Assembly (NCBI GenBank): GCA_900554945.1
Contig: USJN01000024.1
Coordinates: 1-11,187, forward strand
Source of the DNA: an uncultured Coriobacteriaceae bacterium
GTDB taxonomy: Bacteria > Actinomycetota > Coriobacteriia > Coriobacteriales > Eggerthellaceae
Reading direction: 5' to 3'
Length of the DNA stretch: 11,187 bases
This document shows positions 1 through 6,396 of the stretch, piece after piece; positions within the stretch are counted from its first letter, which is position 1, and each line of letters starts with the position of its first letter. A program made the translations under genes and the position numbers. Below the pieces are notes generated by a model. It ran no database searches, was not told the DNA's origin, and worked only from the letters and a program-made list of their open reading frames with translations.

Positions 1-10
1 AAAAGTGGTG

Positions 11-28
11 CAAACCCCAGCGGGTTTG
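11..28. terminator. Short perfect dyad, possible end of the upstream gene
   Basis: CAAACCC (11-17) and GGGTTTG (22-28) form a perfect 7-bp stem with a 4-nt loop. The + strand continues with TATAAAATAAATT, not a clean U tract, while the minus strand reads into CACCACTTTT. It could be a weak terminator for a gene left of the window, on either strand, or an operator for the adjacent AT-rich patch. Confidence 0.3.
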
Positions 29-43
29 TATAAAATAAATTCG
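27..43 (+). promoter_or_regulatory. AT-rich patch: candidate -10 and/or ArgR-like site
   Basis: TGTATAAAATAAATTCG is the only clearly AT-rich patch far upstream of argC. TATAAAAT (29-36) could serve as a -10 element, but no good -35 lies 16-18 bp before it. The patch also loosely resembles the ARG box (TGAAT, A/T core, ATTCA) recognised by ArgR in other bacteria, though its half-sites match only partly and the spacing is off. Both readings are tentative. Confidence 0.3.
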
Positions 44-69
44 CCGCACATCGTAGCACGTTGCGGCGA
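41..69. repeat. 8-bp perfect inverted repeat
   Basis: TCGCCGCA (41-48) is the exact reverse complement of TGCGGCGA (62-69), with a 13-nt loop. There is no U tract after it. It sits directly after the candidate -10 patch, so it would form at the very 5' end of a transcript starting there. A 5' stabilising hairpin or an operator are both possible. Confidence 0.4.
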
Positions 70-104
70 CAGAATTGGGCATGTATCGAAAACGAGGACG
101 AATC

Positions 105-227
105 GTGAACTTGGGCATTCTGAATAGCAAGGCGCTCGCCGCTTCTTTTGCTGTCATGTCCCGACGACGTCCTTTGCGCGACGGCAAAGCCTCGCGCCGT
201 GCCGCTTCGCGCGTTTCTTCTCTGTAA
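105..227 (+). CDS. Possible Arg-rich leader peptide (uORF)
   Basis: A 40-codon frame starts at GTG 105 and stops at TAA 225-227. GAGGA (94-98) lies 6 nt before the GTG, which is a reasonable ribosome binding site; an in-frame ATG at 81 has none. The peptide carries seven arginines, all in its second half: a CGA-CGA-CGT triplet (codons 20-22, positions 162-170), then codons 25, 31, 32 and 36. CGA is rare in argC itself (one of about 13 Arg codons). An Arg-rich short ORF ahead of an arginine operon is what a translation-coupled attenuator would need. However, Arg codons arise often by chance in GC-rich non-coding DNA, and no family match is claimed. Real translation is unproven. Confidence 0.25.
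   Translation: MNLGILNSKALAASFAVMSRRRPLRDGKASRRAASRVSSL
172..221 (+). promoter_or_regulatory. Overlapping alternative stems followed by a T-rich tract
   Basis: Three short perfect stems overlap so that neighbours exclude each other. They are CTTTGC/GCAAAG (172-177 with 184-189), CGGCA/TGCCG (182-186 with 200-204) and CGCGC/GCGCG (193-197 with 209-213). The last is followed by TTTCTTCT (214-221). This is the 1:2, 2:3, 3:4 arrangement of an amino-acid attenuator, placed just after the CGA-CGA-CGT codons of the possible leader ORF. Weak points are that the stems are only 5-6 bp, that the stop codon of the ORF lies beyond the putative terminator, and that GC-rich DNA makes short stems easily. 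Confidence 0.2.
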
Positions 228-235
228 CTTTTTCA

Positions 236-271
236 CGTCCTCTTTGGACGGGAACCCCCTTTCATTACTAT
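236..271 (+). promoter_or_regulatory. Candidate proximal argC promoter with dyad over the -35
   Basis: TTGGAC (244-249) and TACTAT (266-271) are separated by 16 bp and fit a weak housekeeping promoter that would start near 278. The -35 lies inside the dyad CGTCC-TCTTT-GGACG (236-250), so a regulator bound there could block it. Each hexamer matches consensus only partly, so this is a candidate competing with the distal patch at 27-43. Confidence 0.3.
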
Positions 272-308
272 TGTCCGTGCGCTTCGCTCTGTGCGTATCG
301 CGTGCATC

Positions 309-332
309 GCCGCAGCTAGCATCGCTGGCGGC
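309..332 (+). repeat. Leader hairpin with one bulged G
   Basis: GCCGCAGC (309-316) pairs with GCT plus GCGGC (324-326, 328-332), leaving G327 bulged and a 7-nt loop. It lies about 45 nt before the argC ribosome binding site and does not cover it. No U tract follows, so it is not a terminator. Confidence 0.3.
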
Positions 333-391
333 CAGGCTCGTTGTTCGCATATCCGCAGGCGCGGGAACCAATTCGATAAGGAATCGACATT

Positions 392-1462
392 ATGAAGATT
401 AAAGCCGGTATCGTTGGGGCCGCTGGCTTCGCAGGTGCGGAACTCACGCGCCTTTTGCTGGGGCACCCGAGCTTTGAGCTGTGTGCGATCACTTCAGATG
501 CGCTCGCCGGGCGCGCGCTCGCCGAGGTGTACCCCGCGTTCGCGGGTGCGAGCGACCTCGTCTTCTCCAAGCACGATAAGAGCGTGCTTGCCGACCTCGA
601 CGTGGCCTTCCTCGCCGTCCCTCACACGGCGTCCCTCGCGATGACGCCGGACCTCATCGCCGCGGGCACCACGGTCATCGACTTGTCCGCCGACTACCGC
701 CTGAAAGACCCCGCAATCTACGAGAAGTGGTACAAGGTGGCGCACACTTCCACCGATCTTCTTGCAAAGGCTGCCTTCGGCCTGCCTGAGCTCACGGGCG
801 ACGAGCTCGCCTCTGCCGCGGCGCGTCGAGCGGCAGGGGAAGCTGTGCTCGTGGCCTGCGCGGGCTGCTATCCCACGGCGACCTCGCTTGCCGCTGCGCC
901 GTTTTTGCGCGCCGGGCTCGTCGAAGAGGGCGCCACCGTCATCGTCGACGCGCTCTCGGGTATCACCGGGGCGGGCAAGAAGGCCACCGAGCGCACGCAC
1001 TTCTGTTTCGCGAACGAAAGCGTCGAAGCCTACGGGGTGGGAACGCATCGTCACACGCCGGAAATCTCGCAAATCCTGGGGCTTGCCCCCGGCAGGCTCG
1101 TGTTCACGCCGCATCTCGTTCCCATGAACCGCGGCCTGCTCTCCACGGTGAAGCTGCCGCTCGCGAAGGGCGCCGCCGCTCCCGATCCCGAAGAGCTCGC
1201 CGCCATTCAGCAGCGCTTCTTTGCGGAATCCCCGCTCGTCGAGGCGCTTCCTGCAGGTAAGCTCCCCAAAACCTCGTCGGTCGCCGGAACGGCGCGCGCG
1301 CAGGTGGGCGTCGCCTATCACGCGGAAGCTCGCATGATCATCGCGATCGGCGCGATCGACAACCTGGGGAAGGGCGCTGCCGGCCAGGCCGTCCAGTGCG
1401 CGAACATCATTTTCGGCCTCGATCAGACCGAAGGCCTCACCTCGCTTGCCGTGGGGGTGTAA
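392..1462 (+). CDS. argC: N-acetyl-gamma-glutamyl-phosphate reductase
   Basis: This enzyme reduces N-acetylglutamyl-phosphate to N-acetylglutamate semialdehyde with NADPH, the third step of arginine synthesis, in the cytoplasm. The 356-residue protein is close to normal family length. The N-terminus has the dinucleotide-binding loop GAAGFAGAEL (residues 9-18). The catalytic cysteine is C159 in ACAGCYPTA. The family blocks SGITGAGKKA (189-198), GTHRHTPEI (217-225) with the probable catalytic histidine, HLVPMNRG (241-248) and DNLGKGAAGQA (323-333) are all present. The ATG at 392 is preceded by AAGGA (378-382) at 9 nt spacing. It is the first gene of the arg cluster; argJ follows 21 bp after the stop. 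Nothing is truncated or missing. The identification is very secure. Confidence 0.98.
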   Translation: MKIKAGIVGAAGFAGAELTRLLLGHPSFELCAITSDALAGRALAEVYPAFAGASDLVFSKHDKSVLADLDVAFLAVPHTASLAMTPDLIAAGTTVIDLSADYRLKDPAIYEKWYKVAHTSTDLLAKAAFGLPELTGDELASAAARRAAGEAVLVACAGCYPTATSLAAAPFLRAGLVEEGATVIVDALSGITGAGKKATERTHFCFANESVEAYGVGTHRHTPEISQILGLAPGRLVFTPHLVPMNRGLLSTVKLPLAKGAAAPDPEELAAIQQRFFAESPLVEALPAGKLPKTSSVAGTARAQVGVAYHAEARMIIAIGAIDNLGKGAAGQAVQCANIIFGLDQTEGLTSLAVGV

Positions 1463-1483
1463 AACCCGATGGAAGGAATCGAC

Positions 1484-2746
1484 ATGACAGCATTCACCCA
1501 GATCGAGGGCGGAGGCGTTACGAGTGCTCTCGGCTTCAAGGCCGCCGGTGTCCATGCGGGTTTCCGTAAGGAGCCTGAGCGTCGCGACCTCGCGCTCGTC
1601 GTCGCGGACGAGCCTTGCGCGGCAGCGGGCACGTTCACGAAGAACATCTTCTGCTCCGCGCCCGTCATCATCTCGAGAGAGCATCTCTCCGATGGCGGTA
1701 CGGGTGCCCCGAGCTATGGCACCGCGCGCGCCGTGGTGGTGAACTCCGGCATCGCGAACGCCGCGACGGGCGTCCCCGGACTCGAACATGCCCGCGAGAT
1801 GGCGCGCATCACCGCCGACGCTGTGGGTTGCACCGATGAGGAGGTGCTCGTCGCGTCGACCGGAGTCATCGGGCAGCATCTCCCCCTCGATCCCTTCAAG
1901 ACGGGCGTCCCCCAGGCGCTCGCCGAGGCAAGTCGCGAAGGCGGGGCCTCCGCCGCGCGCGCGATCATGACCACCGACACGCACCCTAAGGAGTATGCGG
2001 TCAGCTTTTCAGGCGATGGCCTGGGTTTCGACGGCGTCACCTTCACCGTCGGCGGCATGTCGAAGGGTTCGGGCATGATCATGCCGAACATGGCCACCAT
2101 GATCGCCATCGTCACGACCGACGCCCCCATCGCCGCGGCGCATCTCTCGCAGATCCTGCGCGACGCTGTGGGTGTGAGCTTCAACAAAATCACCGTCGAC
2201 TCGGACACCTCGACCAACGACACTTGCGTCACGCTCGCGAGCGGGGCTGCGGCTCCGGGCGCGGCTCCCATCGAGCCGGGAACTCCCGCCTACCGTGCGC
2301 TCGCCGCTGCTTATAAGGAAGTGTGCACGAACCTCGCGCGCATGATGGCCGCCGACGGCGAGGGCGCCACGAGGCTTGTGACCGTGCATGTCGCGGGCGC
2401 CGCCACCGACGCCGACGCCGACGCTGCCGCGCGCACCATCGCGAACTCGCCGCTCGTGAAGACGGCCATCTACGGTCACGACGCGAACTGGGGCCGCATC
2501 GCCGCAGCTGCGGGGCGCTCGGGTGCGGCGTTTCGTCAGGAGGACGTGTCCATCGACATCATGGGCATGCCTGTTTGCCGAGGCGGGCTCACCGTCGCCT
2601 TCGACGAGGAGGAGGCGCTGCGACGTTTCGAGGCGCCGGAGATCGCGATCGATGTGAACCTCGGCGCCGGCACGTGCGAAACCACCATGTGGACATGCGA
2701 CTTCTCGCATGATTACGTAACCATCAACGGAGATTACAGGACCTAA
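1484..2746 (+). CDS. argJ: Glutamate N-acetyltransferase (ornithine acetyltransferase), ArgJ
   Basis: ArgJ moves the acetyl group from N-acetylornithine to glutamate, releasing ornithine and regenerating N-acetylglutamate. Some family members also use acetyl-CoA; the sequence does not settle which type this is. The 420-residue precursor should self-cleave before T205 in the motif MPNMAT, giving an alpha chain (1-204) and a beta chain (205-420) whose N-terminal Thr is the nucleophile. The oxyanion-hole pair is T126-G127 in ASTGVIG, followed by SKGSGMI just before the cleavage site, DSDTSTNDT, and the typical C-terminus NGDYRT. I chose ATG 1484 over an in-frame ATG at 1469 because GGAAGGA (1471-1477) is well spaced for 1484 and lies within the longer version. 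It sits 21 bp after argC and 5 bp before argB, so the three are almost certainly cotranscribed. Confidence 0.97.
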   Translation: MTAFTQIEGGGVTSALGFKAAGVHAGFRKEPERRDLALVVADEPCAAAGTFTKNIFCSAPVIISREHLSDGGTGAPSYGTARAVVVNSGIANAATGVPGLEHAREMARITADAVGCTDEEVLVASTGVIGQHLPLDPFKTGVPQALAEASREGGASAARAIMTTDTHPKEYAVSFSGDGLGFDGVTFTVGGMSKGSGMIMPNMATMIAIVTTDAPIAAAHLSQILRDAVGVSFNKITVDSDTSTNDTCVTLASGAAAPGAAPIEPGTPAYRALAAAYKEVCTNLARMMAADGEGATRLVTVHVAGAATDADADAAARTIANSPLVKTAIYGHDANWGRIAAAAGRSGAAFRQEDVSIDIMGMPVCRGGLTVAFDEEEALRRFEAPEIAIDVNLGAGTCETTMWTCDFSHDYVTINGDYRT

Positions 2747-2751
2747 TTGCC

Positions 2752-3696
2752 ATGAACTACGATAAGGACAGCAGACCGAACGGGGTCGACACCATCACAG
2801 GCGAAGTGCTCGCCGAGGCGATGCCGTGGATCAAGAACATCACCGGCAAGACCATCGTCATCAAGTACGGCGGATCTGCCATGGTCGACGAGCAGCTGCG
2901 CGCCGAGGTCATGGCCGACATCGTGCTTCTGAAGATCATCGGCGTGAACCCGGTGATCGTGCACGGCGGCGGACTCGCCATCTCCGAGGCCATGAAGCGC
3001 TTCGACATGCCCGTGAAGTTCATCGATGGCCAGCGTGTGACCACCGATGCGGCCATGAAAGTGGTGCGCTCGGTGCTTGCCGGCCAGGTGAACCAGGAGC
3101 TTGTCGAGGCGATGAACGAGCACGGCCGGGTCGCGGTGGGCCTGTCGGGCGCCGACGGGGCCACGATCATCGCCGAGCAGGCGAGCGAGCGGCTCGGGCG
3201 CGTCGGGCGCGTCGTGCGCATCAACTCGCAGCTTCTCGAAGACCTCGTGTCGGCGAACTATATTCCCGTTCTCGCGTCGGTCGGCATCGGGGAAGAGCCG
3301 GGCAGCGGCTTTTTCAACGTGAACGCCGACGTGGTGGCGGGCCATGTGGCAGCGGCCATAGGCGCGCACAAGGTGTTCTTCTTAACCGACGTCGACGGCC
3401 TCTACCGCGACTTCGACGACAAGTCGACGCTCATCTCGCGTATCTCGCTTGATGAAGTCCGCGAGATGGTGGACAAAAAGCAGGTCTCGACGGGCATGAT
3501 TCCGAAGCTGCGATCCTGCATCCGCGCGCTCGACGCGGGCGTGCACCGCGCGCATATCTTAAACGGCACCACGCCGCATGCGCTTCTGCTCGAGATGCTT
3601 ACCGACAAGGGCGTCGGCACCATGATTGTCCCGCCCGACGGGGACGCGGCGTTCGACTCCACGCGCGAGGGCAGCTTCGCGAGCAAACTGGTGTAA
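2752..3696 (+). CDS. argB: Acetylglutamate kinase
   Basis: ArgB phosphorylates N-acetylglutamate with ATP, the usual control point of the pathway. The 314-residue protein has the amino-acid-kinase fold signatures: KYGGSAM (38-44, K38 a phosphate-binding Lys), VHGGG (70-74), VNADVVA (190-196), TDVDGLY (212-218) and TGMIPKL (247-253, with K252). A stretch of about 25 residues precedes the kinase core, and the C-terminal region has HILNG (268-272) followed by LLLEMLTDKGVGTMIV. These are features of the arginine-inhibited, hexameric branch of the family, so feedback inhibition by arginine is likely but inferred. AGGA near 2738-2741 serves as ribosome binding site. It starts 5 bp after argJ, consistent with translational coupling. 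Confidence 0.97.
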   Translation: MNYDKDSRPNGVDTITGEVLAEAMPWIKNITGKTIVIKYGGSAMVDEQLRAEVMADIVLLKIIGVNPVIVHGGGLAISEAMKRFDMPVKFIDGQRVTTDAAMKVVRSVLAGQVNQELVEAMNEHGRVAVGLSGADGATIIAEQASERLGRVGRVVRINSQLLEDLVSANYIPVLASVGIGEEPGSGFFNVNADVVAGHVAAAIGAHKVFFLTDVDGLYRDFDDKSTLISRISLDEVREMVDKKQVSTGMIPKLRSCIRALDAGVHRAHILNGTTPHALLLEMLTDKGVGTMIVPPDGDAAFDSTREGSFASKLV

Positions 3697-3700
3697 CGTG

Positions 3701-3718
3701 GGCGGTCACCTCACCGCC
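3701..3718 (+). terminator. Intercistronic hairpin between argB and argD
   Basis: GGCGGT (3701-3706) and ACCGCC (3713-3718) form a perfect 6-bp stem with a 6-nt loop, 5 bp after the argB stop, followed by only TTTG. It is too weak to be a full terminator. It may mark an mRNA processing or partial-termination point within the operon. Confidence 0.35.
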
Positions 3719-3737
3719 TTTGTGAGAAGGAGAAACA

Positions 3738-4973
3738 ATGAGTCTTGCTGAACAGCAGCAGCTGGAGGAAACCTACGTCATGCACACGTTCGGCCGTAAG
3801 CCGGTCGAGCTGGTGGAAGGCGAAGGCATGGTCGTTCGCGACGATGCTGGCAAGGAATACCTCGATTTCATCGCGGGAATCGGTGCGGTGAGCTTGGGGC
3901 ATTGCCACCCTGTCGTCGTGCGCGCGATCACCGAGCAGGCCTCCACGCTCATCCACGTGAGCAACTACTATTACATCGAGCATCGCGGGCAGGTGGGCAA
4001 GCTGCTCTCCGACGCTCTGAACGAGGACGTGCCCGCCGCCGACCAGGCGCCCTGGCAGACGTTCTTCGCGAACTCGGGCGCCGAGGCGAACGAGTGCGCC
4101 ATCAAGCTCGCCCGCGCCTACGCGCGCCGTCGCGTTGAGGCCGAAGGCGGCGACGGGGAGGCGGCTCCGCGTGTGATCGTCACGGTGAAGAAGAGCTTCC
4201 ACGGCCGTACGCTCGCCACGCTCGCCGCGACCGCGCAGCCGGCCAAGCAAGAACTGTTCCAGCCGCTGCCCGACGGCTTCACGCCCACGCCGCAAAACGA
4301 CATCGCGGCGCTCGAGGCGCTGTTCGAGGCGCAGGGCGACTCCATCTGCGCTGTCATGCTCGAGCCTATCCAAGGCGAATCCGGCGTGCATCCCTGCAGC
4401 CCCGAGTTCATGGAAGCGGTTCGCCGTCTCACGGCTGAGCGCCACGCGCTCATGATCTGCGATGAGGTTCAGTGCGGCATCTACCGCACCGGCAAGCCCT
4501 TCGGCTTCCAGAACTACGATGTCGTGCCCGATATCGTCTCCATCGCGAAGGGCGTGGCATCGGGCTTCCCCTGCGGCATGTGCGCTGCGCGCGGGGAAGT
4601 GGCGGCTGCCTTCAAGCCGGGCGATCACGGCTCCACGTTTGGCGGGTCCAACCTCGCGGTTGCAGCGGCAGAGGCGACGCTGAGCGAGATTCAAAAGGAG
4701 AACCTCGCCGCGAACGCGATTGAGGTGGGCGCGTACCTGCGCGAGCAGCTTTCCGCGCTTCCCCAGGTCACCGAGGTGCGCGGTATGGGCCTCATGCTGG
4801 CGGCCGACCTCGCAGAGGACGGCAAGGGAGCTCCTGACGTCGTGCTCGACGGGCTTTCCGCAGGGCTTCTGCTCAACGCGACGGGCGCGCACACGCTGCG
4901 CTTCCTGCCGCCGCTCGTGTGCAGCAGGGCAGACGTCGATGCGTTAATCGAGAAACTTGGTGGGATTTTATAG
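3738..4973 (+). CDS. argD: Acetylornithine aminotransferase
   Basis: ArgD is a pyridoxal-phosphate enzyme that transfers the amino group of glutamate to N-acetylglutamate semialdehyde, giving N-acetylornithine. The 411-residue protein shows the class III aminotransferase series: NSGAEANE (112-119) for phosphate binding, SFHGRT (153-158), DEVQCGIYRTG (242-252) with cofactor-binding D242, SIAKGVASG (268-276) with the Schiff-base lysine K271, HGSTFGGSNLA (297-307), and R388 in TLRFLPP for the substrate carboxylate. Some family members also act in lysine synthesis, so dual use is possible. AAGGAG (3727-3732) precedes the ATG by 5 nt. It lies 41 bp after argB. argG follows after 71 bp without the argF and argR genes often found there. 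Confidence 0.95.
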   Translation: MSLAEQQQLEETYVMHTFGRKPVELVEGEGMVVRDDAGKEYLDFIAGIGAVSLGHCHPVVVRAITEQASTLIHVSNYYYIEHRGQVGKLLSDALNEDVPAADQAPWQTFFANSGAEANECAIKLARAYARRRVEAEGGDGEAAPRVIVTVKKSFHGRTLATLAATAQPAKQELFQPLPDGFTPTPQNDIAALEALFEAQGDSICAVMLEPIQGESGVHPCSPEFMEAVRRLTAERHALMICDEVQCGIYRTGKPFGFQNYDVVPDIVSIAKGVASGFPCGMCAARGEVAAAFKPGDHGSTFGGSNLAVAAAEATLSEIQKENLAANAIEVGAYLREQLSALPQVTEVRGMGLMLAADLAEDGKGAPDVVLDGLSAGLLLNATGAHTLRFLPPLVCSRADVDALIEKLGGIL

Positions 4974-4977
4974 TTCG

Positions 4978-5000
4978 CCAAATGCTCAGGGTGCATTTGG
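4978..5000. promoter_or_regulatory. 23-bp dyad between argD and argG
   Basis: CCAAATGC (4978-4985) and GCATTTGG (4993-5000) form a perfect 8-bp inverted repeat around a 7-nt centre, 4 bp after the argD stop and 45 bp before argG. Only TTT follows, so it is a poor terminator. It may be a protein-binding site or a weak attenuator between the two halves of the operon. I see no convincing -35/-10 pair between it and argG. Confidence 0.4.
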
Positions 5001-5044
5001 TTTACCGTGGTTAAAACAGTTTTGAGCTGGGAAAGGATACAAAA

Positions 5045-6253
5045 ATGAGCGAACAGAGGGACAGGGTTGTCTTGGCCTACTCCGGTGGCCTCGATACGTC
5101 GGTGTGCATCAAGTGGATGCAGGAGGAGCGCGGGCTCGACGTCATCGCCGTTGTTGGCGACGTCGGACAGGAGCACGACGGCCTTGAGAAGATTCACGAC
5201 AAGGCCCTGCGCACCGGCGCCATCGAGTGCCGCGTGGTCGATATGCGCGAGGAATTCGCCAAGGAATACCTTACTCCTGCGCTTGCCGCGAACGCGCTCT
5301 ACGAGAACAAGTACCCGCTCGTGTCCGCTCTCTCGCGCCCGCTGATTGCGAAGCATCTCGTCGAGATCGCGCACGAGTTCGGCGCGAAGTACGTGGCGCA
5401 CGGCTGCACCGGCAAGGGTAATGACCAGGTGCGCTTCGAGGCGTCCATCATGATGCTCGATCCGTCGCTGGAAATCATCGCCCCTGTTCGCGAGTGGGAT
5501 TTGAAGACCCGTCCGCAGGAGATGGATTGGGCAGCGGCGCACGGGGTGGAAGTTCCCACCACCAAGAAGTCGCCCTATTCGATCGATGACAACCTGTGGG
5601 GCCGTGCCATTGAGTGCGGTGTTCTGGAAGACCCCTGGAACGAGCCGCCGGCGGACATCTACACGATGACCACCGATCCCGAGAAGGCTCCCGATACCCC
5701 GACTGTCGTGGAGATTTCCTTTAAGGACGGCGTCCCCTGCGCGATCGATGGCAAGGAGATGAGCTACCTCGACATTATTCTCGAGATGAACAAGATCTCC
5801 GGCGCGAACGGCTTCGGCCGCCTCGACATGGTGGAGAACCGCCTCGTCGGCGTGAAGAGCCGCGAATGCTATGAGGCTCCAGGCGCGCTCGCCATCATCA
5901 AGGCGCACAAGGCGCTTGAGGACATCTGCCTCGAGCGCGACGTGCTCCACTACAAGCTCCATGTGGAACACGAGTGGGCCGACCAGGTCTACAACGGCAA
6001 ATGGTACGCCCCGCTGAAGGCCGGTCTGGATGCGTTTCTCGCAACGACGCAGGTCAACGTCACGGGCACGGTGCGCCTGTCCTTCTACAAGGGCGCCTGC
6101 ACGGTCACGGGCTCCAAGAGCGATTACTCGCTCTATACCAAGGAGCTCGCCACCTACGACGAGGGCGACACCTTCGACCACAAATCTGCGAAGGGCTTTA
6201 TCAACATCTACAGCCTCTTCGGAAAGGTCTGGGCAGAGAAGCACCGCGGGTAA
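5045..6253 (+). CDS. argG: Argininosuccinate synthase
   Basis: ArgG joins citrulline and aspartate into argininosuccinate at the cost of ATP to AMP and pyrophosphate. The 402-residue length is typical of the short, common type. The N-terminal ATP-pyrophosphatase P-loop is AYSGGLDTS (11-19). Further family blocks are HGCTGKGNDQVRFE (119-132), SPYSIDDNLWGR (176-187) with the following ECGVLEDPW, and YEAPGA (276-281). The ATG at 5045 has AAAGGA (5032-5037) at a 7-nt distance. The stop is followed at once by a palindrome-rich spacer that separates it from argH. No residue known to be essential appears to be missing. Confidence 0.98.
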   Translation: MSEQRDRVVLAYSGGLDTSVCIKWMQEERGLDVIAVVGDVGQEHDGLEKIHDKALRTGAIECRVVDMREEFAKEYLTPALAANALYENKYPLVSALSRPLIAKHLVEIAHEFGAKYVAHGCTGKGNDQVRFEASIMMLDPSLEIIAPVREWDLKTRPQEMDWAAAHGVEVPTTKKSPYSIDDNLWGRAIECGVLEDPWNEPPADIYTMTTDPEKAPDTPTVVEISFKDGVPCAIDGKEMSYLDIILEMNKISGANGFGRLDMVENRLVGVKSRECYEAPGALAIIKAHKALEDICLERDVLHYKLHVEHEWADQVYNGKWYAPLKAGLDAFLATTQVNVTGTVRLSFYKGACTVTGSKSDYSLYTKELATYDEGDTFDHKSAKGFINIYSLFGKVWAEKHRG

Positions 6254-6258
6254 AGGGG

Positions 6259-6286
6259 GTTTCGCCGGTCTTCCGACCAGCGAAAC
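6259..6286 (+). repeat. Hairpin just after argG
   Basis: GTTTCGC (6259-6265) pairs with GCGAAAC (6280-6286). After a C-A mismatch, GGTC (6267-6270) pairs with GACC (6275-6278) around the loop TTCC. It begins 6 bp after the argG stop. No U tract follows, so it would stabilise the argG mRNA end or act together with the next palindrome instead of terminating alone. Confidence 0.45.
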
Positions 6287-6292
6287 GAGCCG

Positions 6293-6306
6293 ACGCCGCG
6301 CGGCGT
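6293..6306. repeat. 14-bp perfect GC palindrome
   Basis: ACGCCGCGCGGCGT is a perfect palindrome with no spacer, followed by TTCGGC. It may be a cruciform-prone site or a protein-binding site. It lies between two larger hairpins. Confidence 0.4.
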
Positions 6307-6316
6307 TTCGGCGGCA

Positions 6317-6381
6317 CAGCTGGCGCTCCAAGGTTTCGTCGCGTACTTTAAGTACGCTCCCTCAGCCTTTCGCGCCATCTG
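6317..6381. repeat. Extended imperfect palindrome centred on GCGTACTTTAAGTACGC
   Basis: The core GCGTACTT-T-AAGTACGC (6341-6357) is a perfect 8-bp inverted repeat around one base. Further pairing arms lie on the same centre: AAGG (6330-6333) with CCTT (6366-6369), TGGCGC (6321-6326) with GCGCCA (6372-6377), and CAG (6317-6319) with CTG (6379-6381). The nested symmetry over 65 bp is unlikely to be accidental and resembles an intergenic repeat element. Copies elsewhere in the genome would settle it. Confidence 0.5.
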
Positions 6382-6396
6382 CACTCGCCAGAACGC

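Larger units (their letters stand above)
1..391 (+). other. Long non-coding leader upstream of argC
   Basis: This 391-base stretch ahead of argC has no convincing full-length gene. It is less GC-rich than the genes in patches (25-42, 214-235, 255-275). It holds a dyad at 11-28, an AT-rich promoter/operator-like patch at 27-43, an 8-bp inverted repeat at 41-69, a possible Arg-rich short ORF at 105-227, three overlapping short stems at 172-213, a dyad plus weak promoter at 236-271, and a hairpin at 309-332. These are listed separately. If transcription starts near position 43 the argC mRNA would carry a leader of about 350 nt, which is unusual for a biosynthetic operon lacking a regulatory RNA. 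The upstream neighbour is outside the window. Confidence 0.6.

Noticed and set aside
148..402. 84-codon + strand frame ahead of argC
   Set aside because: It overlaps the argC start in another frame, has no good ribosome binding site and its composition is not protein-like. The shorter Arg-rich frame at 105-227 is the only one worth noting.
1469..1483. ATG 1469 as the argJ start
   Set aside because: It would place the good ribosome binding site GGAAGGA inside the gene. ATG 1484 has ideal spacing to it.
494..1984. 496-codon open frame on the minus strand across argC and argJ
   Set aside because: It is the antisense shadow of two certain genes in GC-rich DNA. Its translation is dominated by Arg, Gly, Asp and His with no recognisable fold or membrane pattern.
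4691..6331. 546-codon open frame on the minus strand across argD and argG
   Set aside because: It spans two certain genes and their spacer in the antisense direction, with shadow-like composition.
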